Positions 7,348-18,748 of a stretch of DNA of 64,000 nt are shown here, in pieces. The DNA is taken from positions 2,914,001 to 2,978,000 of the forward strand of contig NZ_CP109104.1 in assembly GCF_035917675.1 (NCBI RefSeq). The letters run 5' to 3'. The notes below the pieces were generated by a model, which ran no database searches, was not told where the DNA came from, and was given only the letters and a program-made list of their open reading frames with translations. The position numbers were made by a program, and so were the translations under genes. Position 1 is the stretch's first letter, and the number at the start of each line of letters is the position of its first letter. The stretch comes from Streptomyces sp. NBC_01775. GTDB lineage: Bacteria; Actinomycetota; Actinomycetes; Streptomycetales; Streptomycetaceae.

Positions 7348-7985
7348 TCGCTCAGCGCGAGGTGGAGGCCGAAGCCGACGATGACGGTGCCGGTGACACG
7401 GTCGAGGAGCTGCCTGGCGGAGGGCTTGCGCAGCCAGCCGCGTACGGCCTTGGCGCAGGCGATCAGCAGCGTCGACCAGACGATGCCTATGGCTATGTGG
7501 ATGACCGTCAGCAGGAGTCCCGTCGCGAAGTGCGGCGCTCCCGCTGGGATGAACTGGGGCAGGACGGCGACGTAGAAGACGCCGATCTTGGGGTTCAGGA
7601 GGTTGGTGAGTGCGCCTTGCCGCCAGCCGCCCAGGAGGGTGTCGGGGCCCGCGCTCAGCTCCGGGGACGCGGCGGGCTCGCCCGCGCGCTTGCGGCGGAA
7701 GGTCTCGGCGAGCATCCGGGCCCCCATCCACAGCAGGTACGCCGCGCCCGCCCAGCGCAGGATCTCGTAGGCGAGCTGCGAGGCCGTCAGCACGGCGGTG
7801 ATCCCCGCGGAGGTGAGGGCGCCCCACAGCAGGATGCCGGACTGTATACCGAACGTCACGCCCCGGGCGCGGCGGCGCCGGCCGACCGCGGCCGTGCGCA
7901 GGATGAGCGCGGTATCCAGCCCGGGGGTGATGGTCAGCAGCCCCCCGACCAGCGCGAAGGACCACAAGGCGGTGCTCAGGTTCAT
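7344..7985 (-). CDS. LysE/RhtB family exporter
   Basis: A 213-residue membrane protein with about six hydrophobic segments. The N-terminal block GGLLTITPGLDTALILRTA is the LysE/RhtB signature (TPGPD-like motif near residues 18-24), followed by the GILLWGALTSAGI and AYEILRWAGAAYLLWMG helices that are standard in the family. The motif TNLLNPKIGVFYVAVLPQFI in the second half is also diagnostic. Such proteins export amino acids or homoserine lactone-like compounds. The ATG at 7985 starts at the first hydrophobic helix. The gene is coupled to the downstream hypothetical gene by a four-base overlap. Confidence 0.9.
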   Translation of the reverse strand: MNLSTALWSFALVGGLLTITPGLDTALILRTAAVGRRRRARGVTFGIQSGILLWGALTSAGITAVLTASQLAYEILRWAGAAYLLWMGARMLAETFRRKRAGEPAASPELSAGPDTLLGGWRQGALTNLLNPKIGVFYVAVLPQFIPAGAPHFATGLLLTVIHIAIGIVWSTLLIACAKAVRGWLRKPSARQLLDRVTGTVIVGFGLHLALSE

Positions 7986-8029
7986 GCACGCGAGCGTACG
8001 CGGGGCCGGTGACAGCGGTGCGCCCCGGT

Positions 8030-8524
8030 TCAGTCCGTGAAACGCATCTCGAACCACGTCGTCTTGCCGCGCGGCAGCAGGTCGACGCCCCAGCGGTCGG
8101 AGAGGGTGTCGACGAGGAAGAGACCCCGGCCACTGGTGTCCAGCTCGCCCACCGGCAGCAGACAGGGCAGACCGCGCGAGGGGTCGCGCACCTCGACGCG
8201 GATCCAGCCGGTGCGCCGCAGCATGCGGAGGCCGATGGTGTGCGCGCCGGTGTGGCGTACCGCGTTGCCGACCAGCTCGGAGACCAGCAGTACGGCGTGC
8301 TCGGTGAGGTGGGCCGGGAGGGCCCAGCGCAGTTGGAGGACGGAGCGGGTGAGGTGGCGGGACAGGCGCGCGGACTCGGGAAGGTTCGGCAGGGGGACCT
8401 CGCGCACGGTCGGATCGCCGGTCCGGTCGAGAAGCCGGGCCAACGGTTCACTTTCCGCCAACGGCTCCCCTGGGTCTTCCGGCACCCGTTCGGTCACGCT
8501 CGCCACATCTCCCTGACCCGCCAT
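8030..8524 (-). CDS. ATP-binding protein, anti-sigma-factor-like (HATPase_c_2)
   Basis: A 164-residue single-domain GHKL ATPase of the RsbW/SpoIIAB-like type that is abundant in streptomycetes. The N box is LLVSELVGNAVRHTGA, the G1 box is VEVRDPSRGLP, and the G2 region is GRGLFLVDTLSDRWG. The N-terminal 40 residues are acidic and variable. Proteins of this type bind anti-anti-sigma factors or act in serine-kinase partner switching; no partner gene is adjacent. An ATG at 8536 would add four residues; I prefer 8524. It lies 44 bases upstream of the lysE-type gene on the same strand. Confidence 0.85.
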   Translation of the reverse strand: MAGQGDVASVTERVPEDPGEPLAESEPLARLLDRTGDPTVREVPLPNLPESARLSRHLTRSVLQLRWALPAHLTEHAVLLVSELVGNAVRHTGAHTIGLRMLRRTGWIRVEVRDPSRGLPCLLPVGELDTSGRGLFLVDTLSDRWGVDLLPRGKTTWFEMRFTD

Positions 8525-8870
8525 GGCCCCCATCATGGCGGCAGGCGAAAGGCCCTGGGGACGGTTCCGCGGGATCGGGAGCGGGGGAAGTCCCCGCTCC
8601 GGGCGGTCACGAGGGCCGCCCGAAGCCTGCCCGGCGGGGCATGTGCGCCACCTGACCAGGCATAACATCGCGTACGCAAGTGATCACAACGCGCCACAAC
8701 CGTACTCGAATTGGGGAACGGACCGGCAGAAGCTCGGTCCCCCACTAGGCGGGGCGCAGAGCGGGAGCATGGCGCGCCACCCCCAGCCACCCCACCCATT
8801 CGGGCAGTTGTCCAGAAGATGCGTGGACTGCTGGGACCCTTCACCCCCTGATGGCGGGGCCGCCCGGTGG
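8525..8870. other. Intergenic region upstream of the ATP-binding protein
   Basis: These 346 bases hold no supportable gene. On the minus strand TTGTGA is followed 16 bases later by TGTTAT (about 8662-8689), an acceptable sigma-70-type promoter roughly 140 bases upstream of the ATP-binding gene. The right half is GC-rich and featureless up to the stop of the enoyl-CoA hydratase gene. Confidence 0.4.
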
Positions 8871-9701
8871 CTAGCGGAACCTCGCCTTGCCCGGACCCTC
8901 CTCCACGAAGCTGCGCATCCCGGTCTCGCGGTCCTCGGTCGCGAACAGGCCGGCGAACCAGTTCCGTTCGATCGCCAGGCCCGTTTCGATGTCCGTCTCC
9001 AGACCGAAGTCGACCGACTCCTTCGCGGCACGCAGCGCGAGCGCGGGGCCGCGCGCGAGACGGGCCGCCCACGCGTGTGCCTGCTCGTAGACCTCCGCGT
9101 CCGGGACGACCCGGTCCACCAGGCCGATCGTGTGCGCCTCGTCGGCGTCCACCTGGCGCCCGGTGAAGATCAGGTCCTTGGCCTTGGACGGGCCGACCAG
9201 CCGGGACAGCCGCTGGGTGCCGCCGGCGCCGGGGATCAGCCCGAGCAGGATCTCGGGCTGGCCCAACTTGGCGCCCCGGCCCGCGATCCGGAAGTCGGCG
9301 CACAGCGCCAGCTCGCAGCCCCCGCCCAGCGCGTAGCCGGTGACGGCGGCGACGACAGGCTTGGGAATGCGCGCGACGGCCGTGAACGCCTCCTGGAGGG
9401 CCCGGGAGCGCACGACCATCCCGGCGTGGTCCATCTCGCGCATCTCCTTGATGTCGGCCCCGGCGGCGAACACCTTCTCGCCGCCGTAGACGACCACGGC
9501 CCGTACGTCGTCGCGCCGCGTGGCCTCCTCGGCCAGTTCCCGCACCAGATCCTGGGTGGCGATGTCGAGGGCGTTCATCTTGGGGCGGTCCAGCCGGAGG
9601 GTGGCCACGCCGTCCGCGACCTCCAGACGTGCGGTCCTCGGGCTGTGCTCGTGCGCGTCCCGCGCGGCGGGGTCCGCGCCGTGTTCCGTGTCAGCAGTCA
9701 T
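8871..9701 (-). CDS. Enoyl-CoA hydratase/isomerase family protein
   Basis: A 276-residue crotonase-fold enzyme. The oxyanion-hole strand is FAAGADIKEM, and the segment GYALGGGCELALCADFRIAG carries the first catalytic Glu position. The second is in LGQPEILLGLIPGAGGTQRL, so both glutamates of true hydratases appear to be present. The first 25 residues are a variable tail. It would hydrate trans-2-enoyl-CoA in fatty acid beta-oxidation in the cytoplasm. No other beta-oxidation gene is next to it, so the exact acyl-CoA cannot be stated. The gene is separated from the upstream L,D-transpeptidase by a strong terminator. Confidence 0.92.
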   Translation of the reverse strand: MTADTEHGADPAARDAHEHSPRTARLEVADGVATLRLDRPKMNALDIATQDLVRELAEEATRRDDVRAVVVYGGEKVFAAGADIKEMREMDHAGMVVRSRALQEAFTAVARIPKPVVAAVTGYALGGGCELALCADFRIAGRGAKLGQPEILLGLIPGAGGTQRLSRLVGPSKAKDLIFTGRQVDADEAHTIGLVDRVVPDAEVYEQAHAWAARLARGPALALRAAKESVDFGLETDIETGLAIERNWFAGLFATEDRETGMRSFVEEGPGKARFR

Positions 9702-9729
9702 GAGGGGAAGGTTAACGGCCGTTACGCGG

Positions 9730-9768
9730 CGCGGGCCCGGTGCTGTTCCTCACAGCACCGGGCCCGCG
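9730..9768 (-). terminator. Strong intrinsic terminator of the L,D-transpeptidase gene
   Basis: A perfect 16-base-pair inverted repeat (CGCGGGCCCGGTGCTG and its complement) with a seven-base loop lies 40 bases beyond the L,D-transpeptidase stop. It has no U-tract, as is common in streptomycetes. Confidence 0.85.
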
Positions 9769-9808
9769 TCCGAACGTCCCTCCCGCTCTCAGCCGGGAGG
9801 GGGAGCGC

Positions 9809-11074
9809 CTACTGGGGCGCCTTCCACTTCGGCCAGTCCATGTTCCAGCCGTTGAGGCCGTTGTCGGGCTGGATGGTGGCGTCCTGGGAGTTCTTGACCT
9901 CGACCACGTCGCCGACCATCGAGTTGTTGAAGAACCACGCGCCGGGCGAGCCGTTGTTGCCGCCGCCGCGCAGGTCGAACAGGCCCACACAGCCGTGGCT
10001 TCCGTTGACCTGGCCGAACTGGGAGCGCGCCATCCAGTAGTTGCCGTGGATGAAGGTGCCCGAGGTGCTCAGCCGCATGGCGTGCGGCACATCCTTGATG
10101 TCGTACTCACCGCCGAAGCCGACCGTGTCGCCGTTCATCCGCGTCACCGGATGCTTCTCGCTGATGACCATCTTGCCGTTGTACGTGGGGTTCGACGGGC
10201 TGCCGGAGGTGATCGGAATCGTCTTGATCTTCTTGCCGTCACGGGTCACGGTCATCGTCTTCTTCTTCGCGTCGACGACGCTGACCTGCTGGCGCCCGAC
10301 GGTGAACTTCACCGTCTTGCGCTGCTTCCCGTACACCCCGTTGGCACCCTCGACGCCGCTCAGGTTGAGATCGACGGAGACCTTCGTGCCGGCCTTCCAG
10401 TACTCCTTGGGGCGGAAGTCCAGGCGCTGGGCGCCGAACCAGTGGCCCTCGACCTCCGCCTCGGGGTCGGCGGAGACGGATATCGCCTTCTCGACCTCCT
10501 CGCGGTGGGCGATCGGCCGGTTGAAGTTGATCGAGACGGGCATCCCGGCGCCGACCTTGTCGCCGTTCTCCGGCGTGAAGTAGCCGACGAAGGTGTCCTT
10601 GGGGACGAACGTGGTGAACGTCGCGTGCTTGGCGGACTCACGGCCTTCGGAGTCCTTCGCTATCGCGTCCACGGTGTACTTCGTGCCGGCCGCGAGGTGC
10701 GTGGCGGGCTTCCAGGCGGTGCCGCCATCGGTGATCCTGCCCTTGACCTCGGCGTCCTTGCTGTCCTTGACCTTCACTTCGGCGAGCTTGCCCTCGGCCG
10801 CCGAGACCCGCAGCGCACCGGAGGTGGCCACCTCGTCGGCACCGTCCTTGGGCGCGATCTTCACCACGGCCTTGGACGCCTCCTTGCCGGAGCCGCCGCC
10901 ACCGCCGCCCTTGCCGTTCGCGCGGGCGTCCGAGCCGCCACCCCCTCCCCCGCAGGTGGTCAGTACAAGCAGCAGCACGACCAGCAGGACCACCAGCCCG
11001 ACGGCCGAGCCGCCGATGATCTGGGCGCGGCTGTCCCCTCGGACAGCGTCCAGCTTCAGTTTGTCCTTGGCCAT
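9809..11074 (-). CDS. L,D-transpeptidase (Ig-like domains plus YkuD), lipoprotein-like
   Basis: A 421-residue cell-wall enzyme. A basic N-terminus is followed by a hydrophobic segment at about residues 20-40 ending in LTTC, a plausible lipobox, then a Gly/Lys-rich linker. Residues 60-260 form two Ig-like domains as in mycobacterial LdtMt2. The catalytic YkuD domain ends with the His motif FIHGNYW and the nucleophile motif NGSHGCVGL (Cys near 363). It makes 3-3 crosslinks between meso- or LL-diaminopimelate residues of peptidoglycan on the outer membrane face. A second paralogue lies directly upstream in the same orientation, but a promoter and 335 bases separate them. Confidence 0.93.
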   Translation of the reverse strand: MAKDKLKLDAVRGDSRAQIIGGSAVGLVVLLVVLLLVLTTCGGGGGGSDARANGKGGGGGGSGKEASKAVVKIAPKDGADEVATSGALRVSAAEGKLAEVKVKDSKDAEVKGRITDGGTAWKPATHLAAGTKYTVDAIAKDSEGRESAKHATFTTFVPKDTFVGYFTPENGDKVGAGMPVSINFNRPIAHREEVEKAISVSADPEAEVEGHWFGAQRLDFRPKEYWKAGTKVSVDLNLSGVEGANGVYGKQRKTVKFTVGRQQVSVVDAKKKTMTVTRDGKKIKTIPITSGSPSNPTYNGKMVISEKHPVTRMNGDTVGFGGEYDIKDVPHAMRLSTSGTFIHGNYWMARSQFGQVNGSHGCVGLFDLRGGGNNGSPGAWFFNNSMVGDVVEVKNSQDATIQPDNGLNGWNMDWPKWKAPQ

Positions 11075-11178
11075 GGTTTTCAGATCCAAGACGGCCCCAT
11101 CCCTCGTCCCCTCGCAAGGCCGCGCTTTTGCAGCGCCCCCGAACGCACACCGGTCCCTGGAATCGACACGCGTATGCC

Positions 11179-11206
11179 CTGTTAGATAACCACACCCCGG
11201 TGACAA
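11179..11206 (-). promoter_or_regulatory. Candidate promoter of the first L,D-transpeptidase
   Basis: Reading leftward, TTGTCA (11206-11201) and TAACAG (11184-11179) are spaced by 16 bases, about 105 bases before the start codon. This is a good match to the primary sigma factor pattern. The rest of the 335-base gap 11075-11409 shows nothing else recognisable. Confidence 0.5.
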
Positions 11207-11409
11207 CGAACTTCCTGCGCAGGTCACCGTTCGGTCGCAGTTTTGAGGAGGGAAAGAGGAGGTGGGACGGCCCTTTGGACGCGCCGCGGCAGACCGCCAG
11301 GAACAGACCGAACCGCGTGAAGACGGCGGAAGATCCTGAAACGGAAGGTACCGGGGATGTCCGAAGTCGCCCGCCAGTCCGAAGTTGCACACCGGACAGC
11401 CGGGAGTGA

Positions 11410-12774
11410 TCAGTTCAATGCGGAACCGGACCGCCACCGCTCCCACGTCATGTTCCAGCCGCCGAGGCCGTTACTGGCCGCGACGGTCTTGTCGTGCGAG
11501 CCACGCACGGTGACCAGGTCGCCGACGAGGGAGCGGCGGAAGAAGCGGCCCGCCGGGGAGCGGGCGCTGCCGCCGCGCTTGTCCTTCAGGCCGACACAGC
11601 CGTGGCTGGTGTTCTTCTTGCCGAAGACGCGCGACGAGGCCCAGTAGTTGCCGTGCAGGAAGGTGCCGCTGCGGGTCAGGCGCATCGCGTGCGGCACGTC
11701 GTCGATGTCGTACTCACCGCCGAAGCCCACGGTGTCGCCGTTCATCCGGGTCACCGGATACTTCTCGCTGATCACCATCTTGCCGTTGTACGTCGGGTTC
11801 TTGCGCGTCCCGGCCGTCACCGGCAGCCGCTGGGCGGCACGGCCCTTCCGGTGGACCGTCAGAGTGCGGCGCCCGACATCGACGACGCTGCGCTGGTCGC
11901 GGCCCACCCGGAACCACACCGTCTTGCGCTGGACCCCGTAGGCGCCCTTCCCGCCGCGTACGTCACGCAGCCGCAGGTCGAGGGTGACACGGGTGCCGGG
12001 GCGCCAGTAGTCGCGCGGCCGGAAGTCGAGCCGGGAGCGCCCGAACCAGTGTGCGGCGATGGGCACCTGGGGCTCGGCGGAGACCCGGACGGCGCGCTCG
12101 ACGGCGGCACGGTCCTCGATGGGCCGGTTGAACTCCAGGGAGACGATCATCGCCGTGCCGACGGTCTGGCGGTGCTCGGGCCGGAAGAAGCCGATGAAGC
12201 GGTGCGGCGGGGGCTTGGTGGTGAAGGTGGTGTGGCGGGCCGTCCTGCGCCCGTCGCTGTCGACGGCCACCGCGTCCACGGTGTACTTGGCGGCCAGTTC
12301 CAGGGCGGTGCCGGCGGCTGCTGCCGGGTGCCAGCTGCGCCTGTTGGCGGAGAACCTGCCCGGTACGGTGCGGACGGCGCCGTCGCCCCTGCGGACCATC
12401 CGGACGCTGCGCAGCGTGCCTTCGGCGACGGAGACCTCCACACCGCTGCGGACCGGGACCCCGCGGGAGCCGTCGTCGGGGGTGACCCGAATGGCGTCCT
12501 CGGGCGGCCTGCTGTCGTCCGGGACGCCGCATCCGGCGGCCACGACGGCGTACACCACCGCCATGAGCGACAGCACGGCACGCACGGCGAGGGTACGCGC
12601 GGCAAGGACGCGCGCGCCGGCCCGGGCGCGGGTCAGGGCGTGGGGACGGGCGCGGACCGCGCTGCGGGCGCCGGTCCGGGAAGCTGCCGCGCCCACGTCG
12701 GGGTCCCGTTCCGCCGCCGTTGCCCGTTCCTCCGCCGCTGCCGTCCCCGTGACAGCGTCCCTGTCCGATTCCAT
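11410..12774 (-). CDS. L,D-transpeptidase, paralogue of the downstream gene, lipoprotein
   Basis: A 454-residue protein whose ATG follows GGGAG. A long Arg/Ala-rich N-terminus (about 65 residues) precedes a hydrophobic helix ending in VVAAGCG, a clear lipobox. Ig-like domains follow, and then a YkuD catalytic domain with FLHGNYW and TSHGCVGL (Cys near 393). Long blocks such as NPTYNGKMVISEK and RMNGDTVGFGGEYDI are identical to the neighbouring enzyme, so the two arose by tandem duplication and then diverged in their N-terminal and Ig parts. It probably makes peptidoglycan 3-3 crosslinks. The unusually long cytoplasmic N-terminus could partly reflect a start chosen too far upstream. Confidence 0.92.
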   Translation of the reverse strand: MESDRDAVTGTAAAEERATAAERDPDVGAAASRTGARSAVRARPHALTRARAGARVLAARTLAVRAVLSLMAVVYAVVAAGCGVPDDSRPPEDAIRVTPDDGSRGVPVRSGVEVSVAEGTLRSVRMVRRGDGAVRTVPGRFSANRRSWHPAAAAGTALELAAKYTVDAVAVDSDGRRTARHTTFTTKPPPHRFIGFFRPEHRQTVGTAMIVSLEFNRPIEDRAAVERAVRVSAEPQVPIAAHWFGRSRLDFRPRDYWRPGTRVTLDLRLRDVRGGKGAYGVQRKTVWFRVGRDQRSVVDVGRRTLTVHRKGRAAQRLPVTAGTRKNPTYNGKMVISEKYPVTRMNGDTVGFGGEYDIDDVPHAMRLTRSGTFLHGNYWASSRVFGKKNTSHGCVGLKDKRGGSARSPAGRFFRRSLVGDLVTVRGSHDKTVAASNGLGGWNMTWERWRSGSALN

Positions 12775-13022
12775 CGTGCTCCCGCCCTCCGTCCGACCCG
12801 CTCCGGTGCCCGTCGGGGTGCGCGACGGCGCTGTCCGCGGCGGTGTGCGCTCCCCCGGATGAACGGCACAACGAACCGTGCGCGCAGGGGACACCTCGAT
12901 CACACGTGTGAGCCGGGTTTCCCATCCGGGAAGGATCCGGGGGAGGGCCGTCGCGCGGTACGGGCCGGGACGCCGCACGCCGCGCGGGCCCGACCGAGCC
13001 GCGAGCCGCTGGAGGCGGTCAC

Positions 13023-15446
<2,424 letters not shown>

Positions 15447-15519
15447 CACGGCAGGGCAGTCCGTCTCACATAGTGGAATTCCGGGCCCGGCGTGCACACC
15501 CTCGCCACACTCGACGGAC

Positions 15520-16836
15520 GTGACCCCTGCCCCCGCTCCAGCGGCCTCCTTGCGCTCACGCAACTTCATCCTCTTCTTCGCCGCCCGGGCCGTCGCCAAG
15601 CTCGGCGACGCCATGCTGCCCATCGCCCTGTCGGCCGGGCTGCTCCAGCAGGGGCACGGGCCCGGCGCGATCGGCGCGGCGCTCGCCTCGCTGACGATCT
15701 GTCTGGCGGGCTTCGTCATCTTCGGCGGGGTCTTCTGCGACCGGCTCAACACCCGGGCGCTGATGATCGGCGCCGACTTGGTGCGGGTGGTCACCCAGGC
15801 GGTGCTGGCCGGGCTGTTCGTGAGCGGGCACATCGTGCTGTGGCAGGTGTGCGCGATCGGCGCGCTCAACGGCATCGCGGCGGGCCTGTTCCAGCCGGGT
15901 GTCGCCAGCACCGTCCCCCGGGTCGCCACCGATGTGCAGGGCGCCAACGGGCTGATCCGTACGGCCGAGTCGCTCGCCATGCTGCTGGGTCCCGCGCTGG
16001 CCGGTCTGCTGGTGGCCGCGTTCTCGGCGGGCGGCGTCTTCGCGGCGCACTCCGGAACGTACGCGCTCAGCGCGCTGTGTCTGGCCCTGCTACGGCTGCC
16101 GGCACCCGCCGCGCCCGGTCACCGCACCGCGCGCGGCAGCTACCGCGCCGATCTGGCCGAGGGCTGGCGGGAGTTCAGGGCGCGGAACTGGATGTGGGGC
16201 GTCATCGTCGTCTGGATGGTCTACATGATCACCGTGGCCGGTCCGCAGGTGCCGCTGACGGCCTCCGAGATCATCCCGTCACGGGGCGCGGGTGTGTACG
16301 GACTGGTGAACTCGGCGCTCGGCGCGGGCACAGCGCTCGGCGGGCTGTGCGCGCTGCGCTACCGCCCCGTGCGGCAGCTGCGCGCCGGGGCCTTCGCGAT
16401 GCTGGGCTGCTGCTGCTTCCCGGCCGCCGTCGGCCTGGACCTGTCCACGGCGGCGATGATGGCGGGCGCCGCCGTCTCGGGCGCCGGTCTCGGCTTCTGG
16501 GGCGTCATGTGGGCGACCAGCGTGCAGACCCAGGTGCCGGGCCCGATCCTGAACCGTATCCACGCCTACGAGGTGGCCGGTTCGCTGGCCATGATGCCGG
16601 TGGGCCAGGCGCTGGCGGGCCCGGCGGCGCAGCTGCTCGGGGGCCGTACGGTGCTGCTCGTCGGGGGAGCCATGGCGATCGTCGTGAGCTGCGCGCTGCT
16701 GGGCGTGCCCGCCATCCGCGACCTGCGCGCCGTCCCGCCGCAGCCACGCGCCGACGGCGGTCCCAGGACGCGGCGCGAACCCGGCGCGGCGGGCCGCGGA
16801 GGGCGGGAAAAGCACGTGAGGGATGTCAGTCCCTGA
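15520..16836 (+). CDS. MFS transporter
   Basis: The GTG at 15520 gives 438 residues with about 12 hydrophobic segments. NFILFFAARAVAKLGDAMLP at residues 15-34 is the usual opening of the MFS_3/enterobactin-exporter-like group, and the loop CDRLNTRALMIGADLVRV is the motif A equivalent between helices 2 and 3. Such proteins are proton-driven drug or metabolite exporters. The C-terminal 40 residues are a basic cytoplasmic tail. It ends 17 bases before the ABC exporter gene and may be cotranscribed with it, and with glgX upstream (73-base gap). The substrate is unknown. Confidence 0.88.
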   Translation: MTPAPAPAASLRSRNFILFFAARAVAKLGDAMLPIALSAGLLQQGHGPGAIGAALASLTICLAGFVIFGGVFCDRLNTRALMIGADLVRVVTQAVLAGLFVSGHIVLWQVCAIGALNGIAAGLFQPGVASTVPRVATDVQGANGLIRTAESLAMLLGPALAGLLVAAFSAGGVFAAHSGTYALSALCLALLRLPAPAAPGHRTARGSYRADLAEGWREFRARNWMWGVIVVWMVYMITVAGPQVPLTASEIIPSRGAGVYGLVNSALGAGTALGGLCALRYRPVRQLRAGAFAMLGCCCFPAAVGLDLSTAAMMAGAAVSGAGLGFWGVMWATSVQTQVPGPILNRIHAYEVAGSLAMMPVGQALAGPAAQLLGGRTVLLVGGAMAIVVSCALLGVPAIRDLRAVPPQPRADGGPRTRREPGAAGRGGREKHVRDVSP

Positions 16837-16852
16837 CCGTACTCTCGCGCTG

Positions 16853-18748
16853 ATGACTCCCAACAGCGCCGCCCACGGCGAGCGTTCCGCCGTCCGCTCG
16901 CTCCTGCGGCTGTGGCCCTATGTGCGCCCGGTGCGGGTGCGGCTGTCCGCGGCGGCCTTCGTGGCGGTGCTCGCCTCATGCCTCGGGCTGGTCATCCCGC
17001 TGATCCTCAAGTGGATCGTGGACGGTCCCGTCGCGCACCGGGACACCGGCGGGGTCTGGCTGGGCGGCGCGCTGCTGCTGGCGGTCGGCCTGGCCGAGGC
17101 CGCGCTGTTCGGGCTGCGGCGCTGGCTGGTGGCGCGCCCGCTCGCGGGGGTGGAGGCGTCGATGCGCGGCGCGCTCTACGAGCGGCTGCAACGGCTCCCG
17201 GTCTCCTTCCACGACCGCTGGGCCAGCGGCCAGTTGCTCTCACGCGCGACGACCGACCTCCAGCTGCTGCGGCTCTTCCTCGCCTTCCCTCTGACGTTCC
17301 TCCTGGTCAACGGGACGACCATTGTGGTGGGCTGCGCCATCCTGCTGCTCCAGCAGTGGACGCTGGGGCTGGTGCTGCTGGCGCCGGTGATACCGCTGGT
17401 CCTGGTCTGCTCGCTCTTCGAGGCGCGGTACGCGCTGGCTGCCCGCACCGCGCAGGACCAGCTGGGCGACCTGACGACGGTCATCGAGGAGGCCGTCCTC
17501 GGCGTGCGCATCATCAAGGGCTTCGGCCGTAACCGCAGCCAGGCCCGCGCCTTCCGCGCCCTGTCGGGGCGGGTGCTGGACACCGAACTGCGCAAGGCGC
17601 GGCTGCTCGCGGGCATCTGGGCGCTGATCATGACGCTGCCCGAGCTGGCCATCGGGGCCGCGCTGGTGCTGGGGACGGTGCAGGTCGCGGACGGCGAGCT
17701 GTCGGCGGGCACGCTGGTGGCCTTCATCTCGCTGGCGCTGGCGCTGCGCTGGCCGGTGGAGTCGATCGGCTTCCTGCTGGCCATGAGCAACGAGGCGGCG
17801 ACGGCGACGGACCGCTTCTTCGACGTCATGGACGAGCCGGTGCCCCCGGACACCCACCGGGTGAAGGGCGGGGAACGGAGAAAGGACGAGGAGGGAGCGC
17901 GAGAGGAAGGCGGGGGCGCCGAAGGCGGGGGCGGGCTGCGCTTCGAGGGGGTCGTCTTCCGCTATCCGGACGCGCCCGAGGACGCGCAGCCCACGCTCGA
18001 CGGCGTGGACCTGCACATACGCGCGGGCGAGACGATGGCGCTGGTCGGCGCGACCGGCAGTGGCAAGACGACGCTGACCGCGCTGGTGCCCCGGCTGCAC
18101 GAGGTGACGGCGGGCCGCGTCCTGCTGGACGGCGCCGACACGGCGGCGCTGCCCCGCGCCGAGCTGCGCGCACGGGTGGCGGTGGCCTTCGAGGAGCCGA
18201 CACTGTTCTCGGCCTCGGTGCGCGAGAACGTCCTCATGGGACACCTCGGCTCTCCTGTGGGCGTCGACGGCGAACCGGGGGCGCTGGAGCGGGCGTTGCG
18301 GATCGCCCAGGCGGAGGACTTCGTCGCCGCGCTGCCGCACGGGGCCGAAACCCAGGTCGGCGAGCAGGGCCTCAGCCTCTCCGGCGGCCAGCGCCAGCGC
18401 CTCGCGCTGGCCCGCGCGGTCGTGGGCCGCCCCCGTTTCCTCGTGCTCGACGACCCGCTCTCGGCGCTCGACGTCCACACGGAGGCGGCCGTGGAGGCGG
18501 CGCTGCGCGAGGTGCTGGCCGGCACCACGGCGCTGGTCGTCGCGCACCGTCCCTCGACCGTGATGCTCGCCGACCGGGTCGCGCTGCTGTCCGACGGCCG
18601 CGTCACGGCCGTCGGCACCCACCACGAACTGCTCCACACCCACGCCGAGTACGCCGCCTTGATGTCGGGCGAGCCGGCGGAGCCCGGCACGTCGGGAGCG
18701 CCCGGACCGGAGTGCGGAGCGCCCGAGACAGAAGGGAGCAGACCATGA
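16853..18748 (+). CDS. ABC exporter half-transporter, degenerate ATP site subunit
   Basis: A 631-residue fused membrane domain (six helices, residues 15-310) and nucleotide-binding domain. Walker A is GATGSGKTT (about residue 400), the signature is LSGGQRQRL and the H-loop is VVAHRP. Walker B reads FLVLDDPLSALD, with Asp where catalytic Glu is usual, and the Q-loop Gln appears as Glu in VAFEEPTLF. These are marks of the degenerate-site half of heterodimeric exporters such as BmrCD or TM287/288. A charged Lys/Glu/Gly-rich linker lies between the domains. The stop overlaps the next half-transporter in an ATGA. An ATG at 16823 is possible, but it would overlap the MFS gene. Confidence 0.92.
   Translation: MTPNSAAHGERSAVRSLLRLWPYVRPVRVRLSAAAFVAVLASCLGLVIPLILKWIVDGPVAHRDTGGVWLGGALLLAVGLAEAALFGLRRWLVARPLAGVEASMRGALYERLQRLPVSFHDRWASGQLLSRATTDLQLLRLFLAFPLTFLLVNGTTIVVGCAILLLQQWTLGLVLLAPVIPLVLVCSLFEARYALAARTAQDQLGDLTTVIEEAVLGVRIIKGFGRNRSQARAFRALSGRVLDTELRKARLLAGIWALIMTLPELAIGAALVLGTVQVADGELSAGTLVAFISLALALRWPVESIGFLLAMSNEAATATDRFFDVMDEPVPPDTHRVKGGERRKDEEGAREEGGGAEGGGGLRFEGVVFRYPDAPEDAQPTLDGVDLHIRAGETMALVGATGSGKTTLTALVPRLHEVTAGRVLLDGADTAALPRAELRARVAVAFEEPTLFSASVRENVLMGHLGSPVGVDGEPGALERALRIAQAEDFVAALPHGAETQVGEQGLSLSGGQRQRLALARAVVGRPRFLVLDDPLSALDVHTEAAVEAALREVLAGTTALVVAHRPSTVMLADRVALLSDGRVTAVGTHHELLHTHAEYAALMSGEPAEPGTSGAPGPECGAPETEGSRP

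Noticed and set aside
9809..12774. Beta-lactam resistance locus made of the beta-lactamase-like tail and L,D-transpeptidases
   Set aside because: The genes are about 9 kb apart with unrelated genes between them. L,D-transpeptidases are normal wall enzymes, so no resistance cassette is implied.
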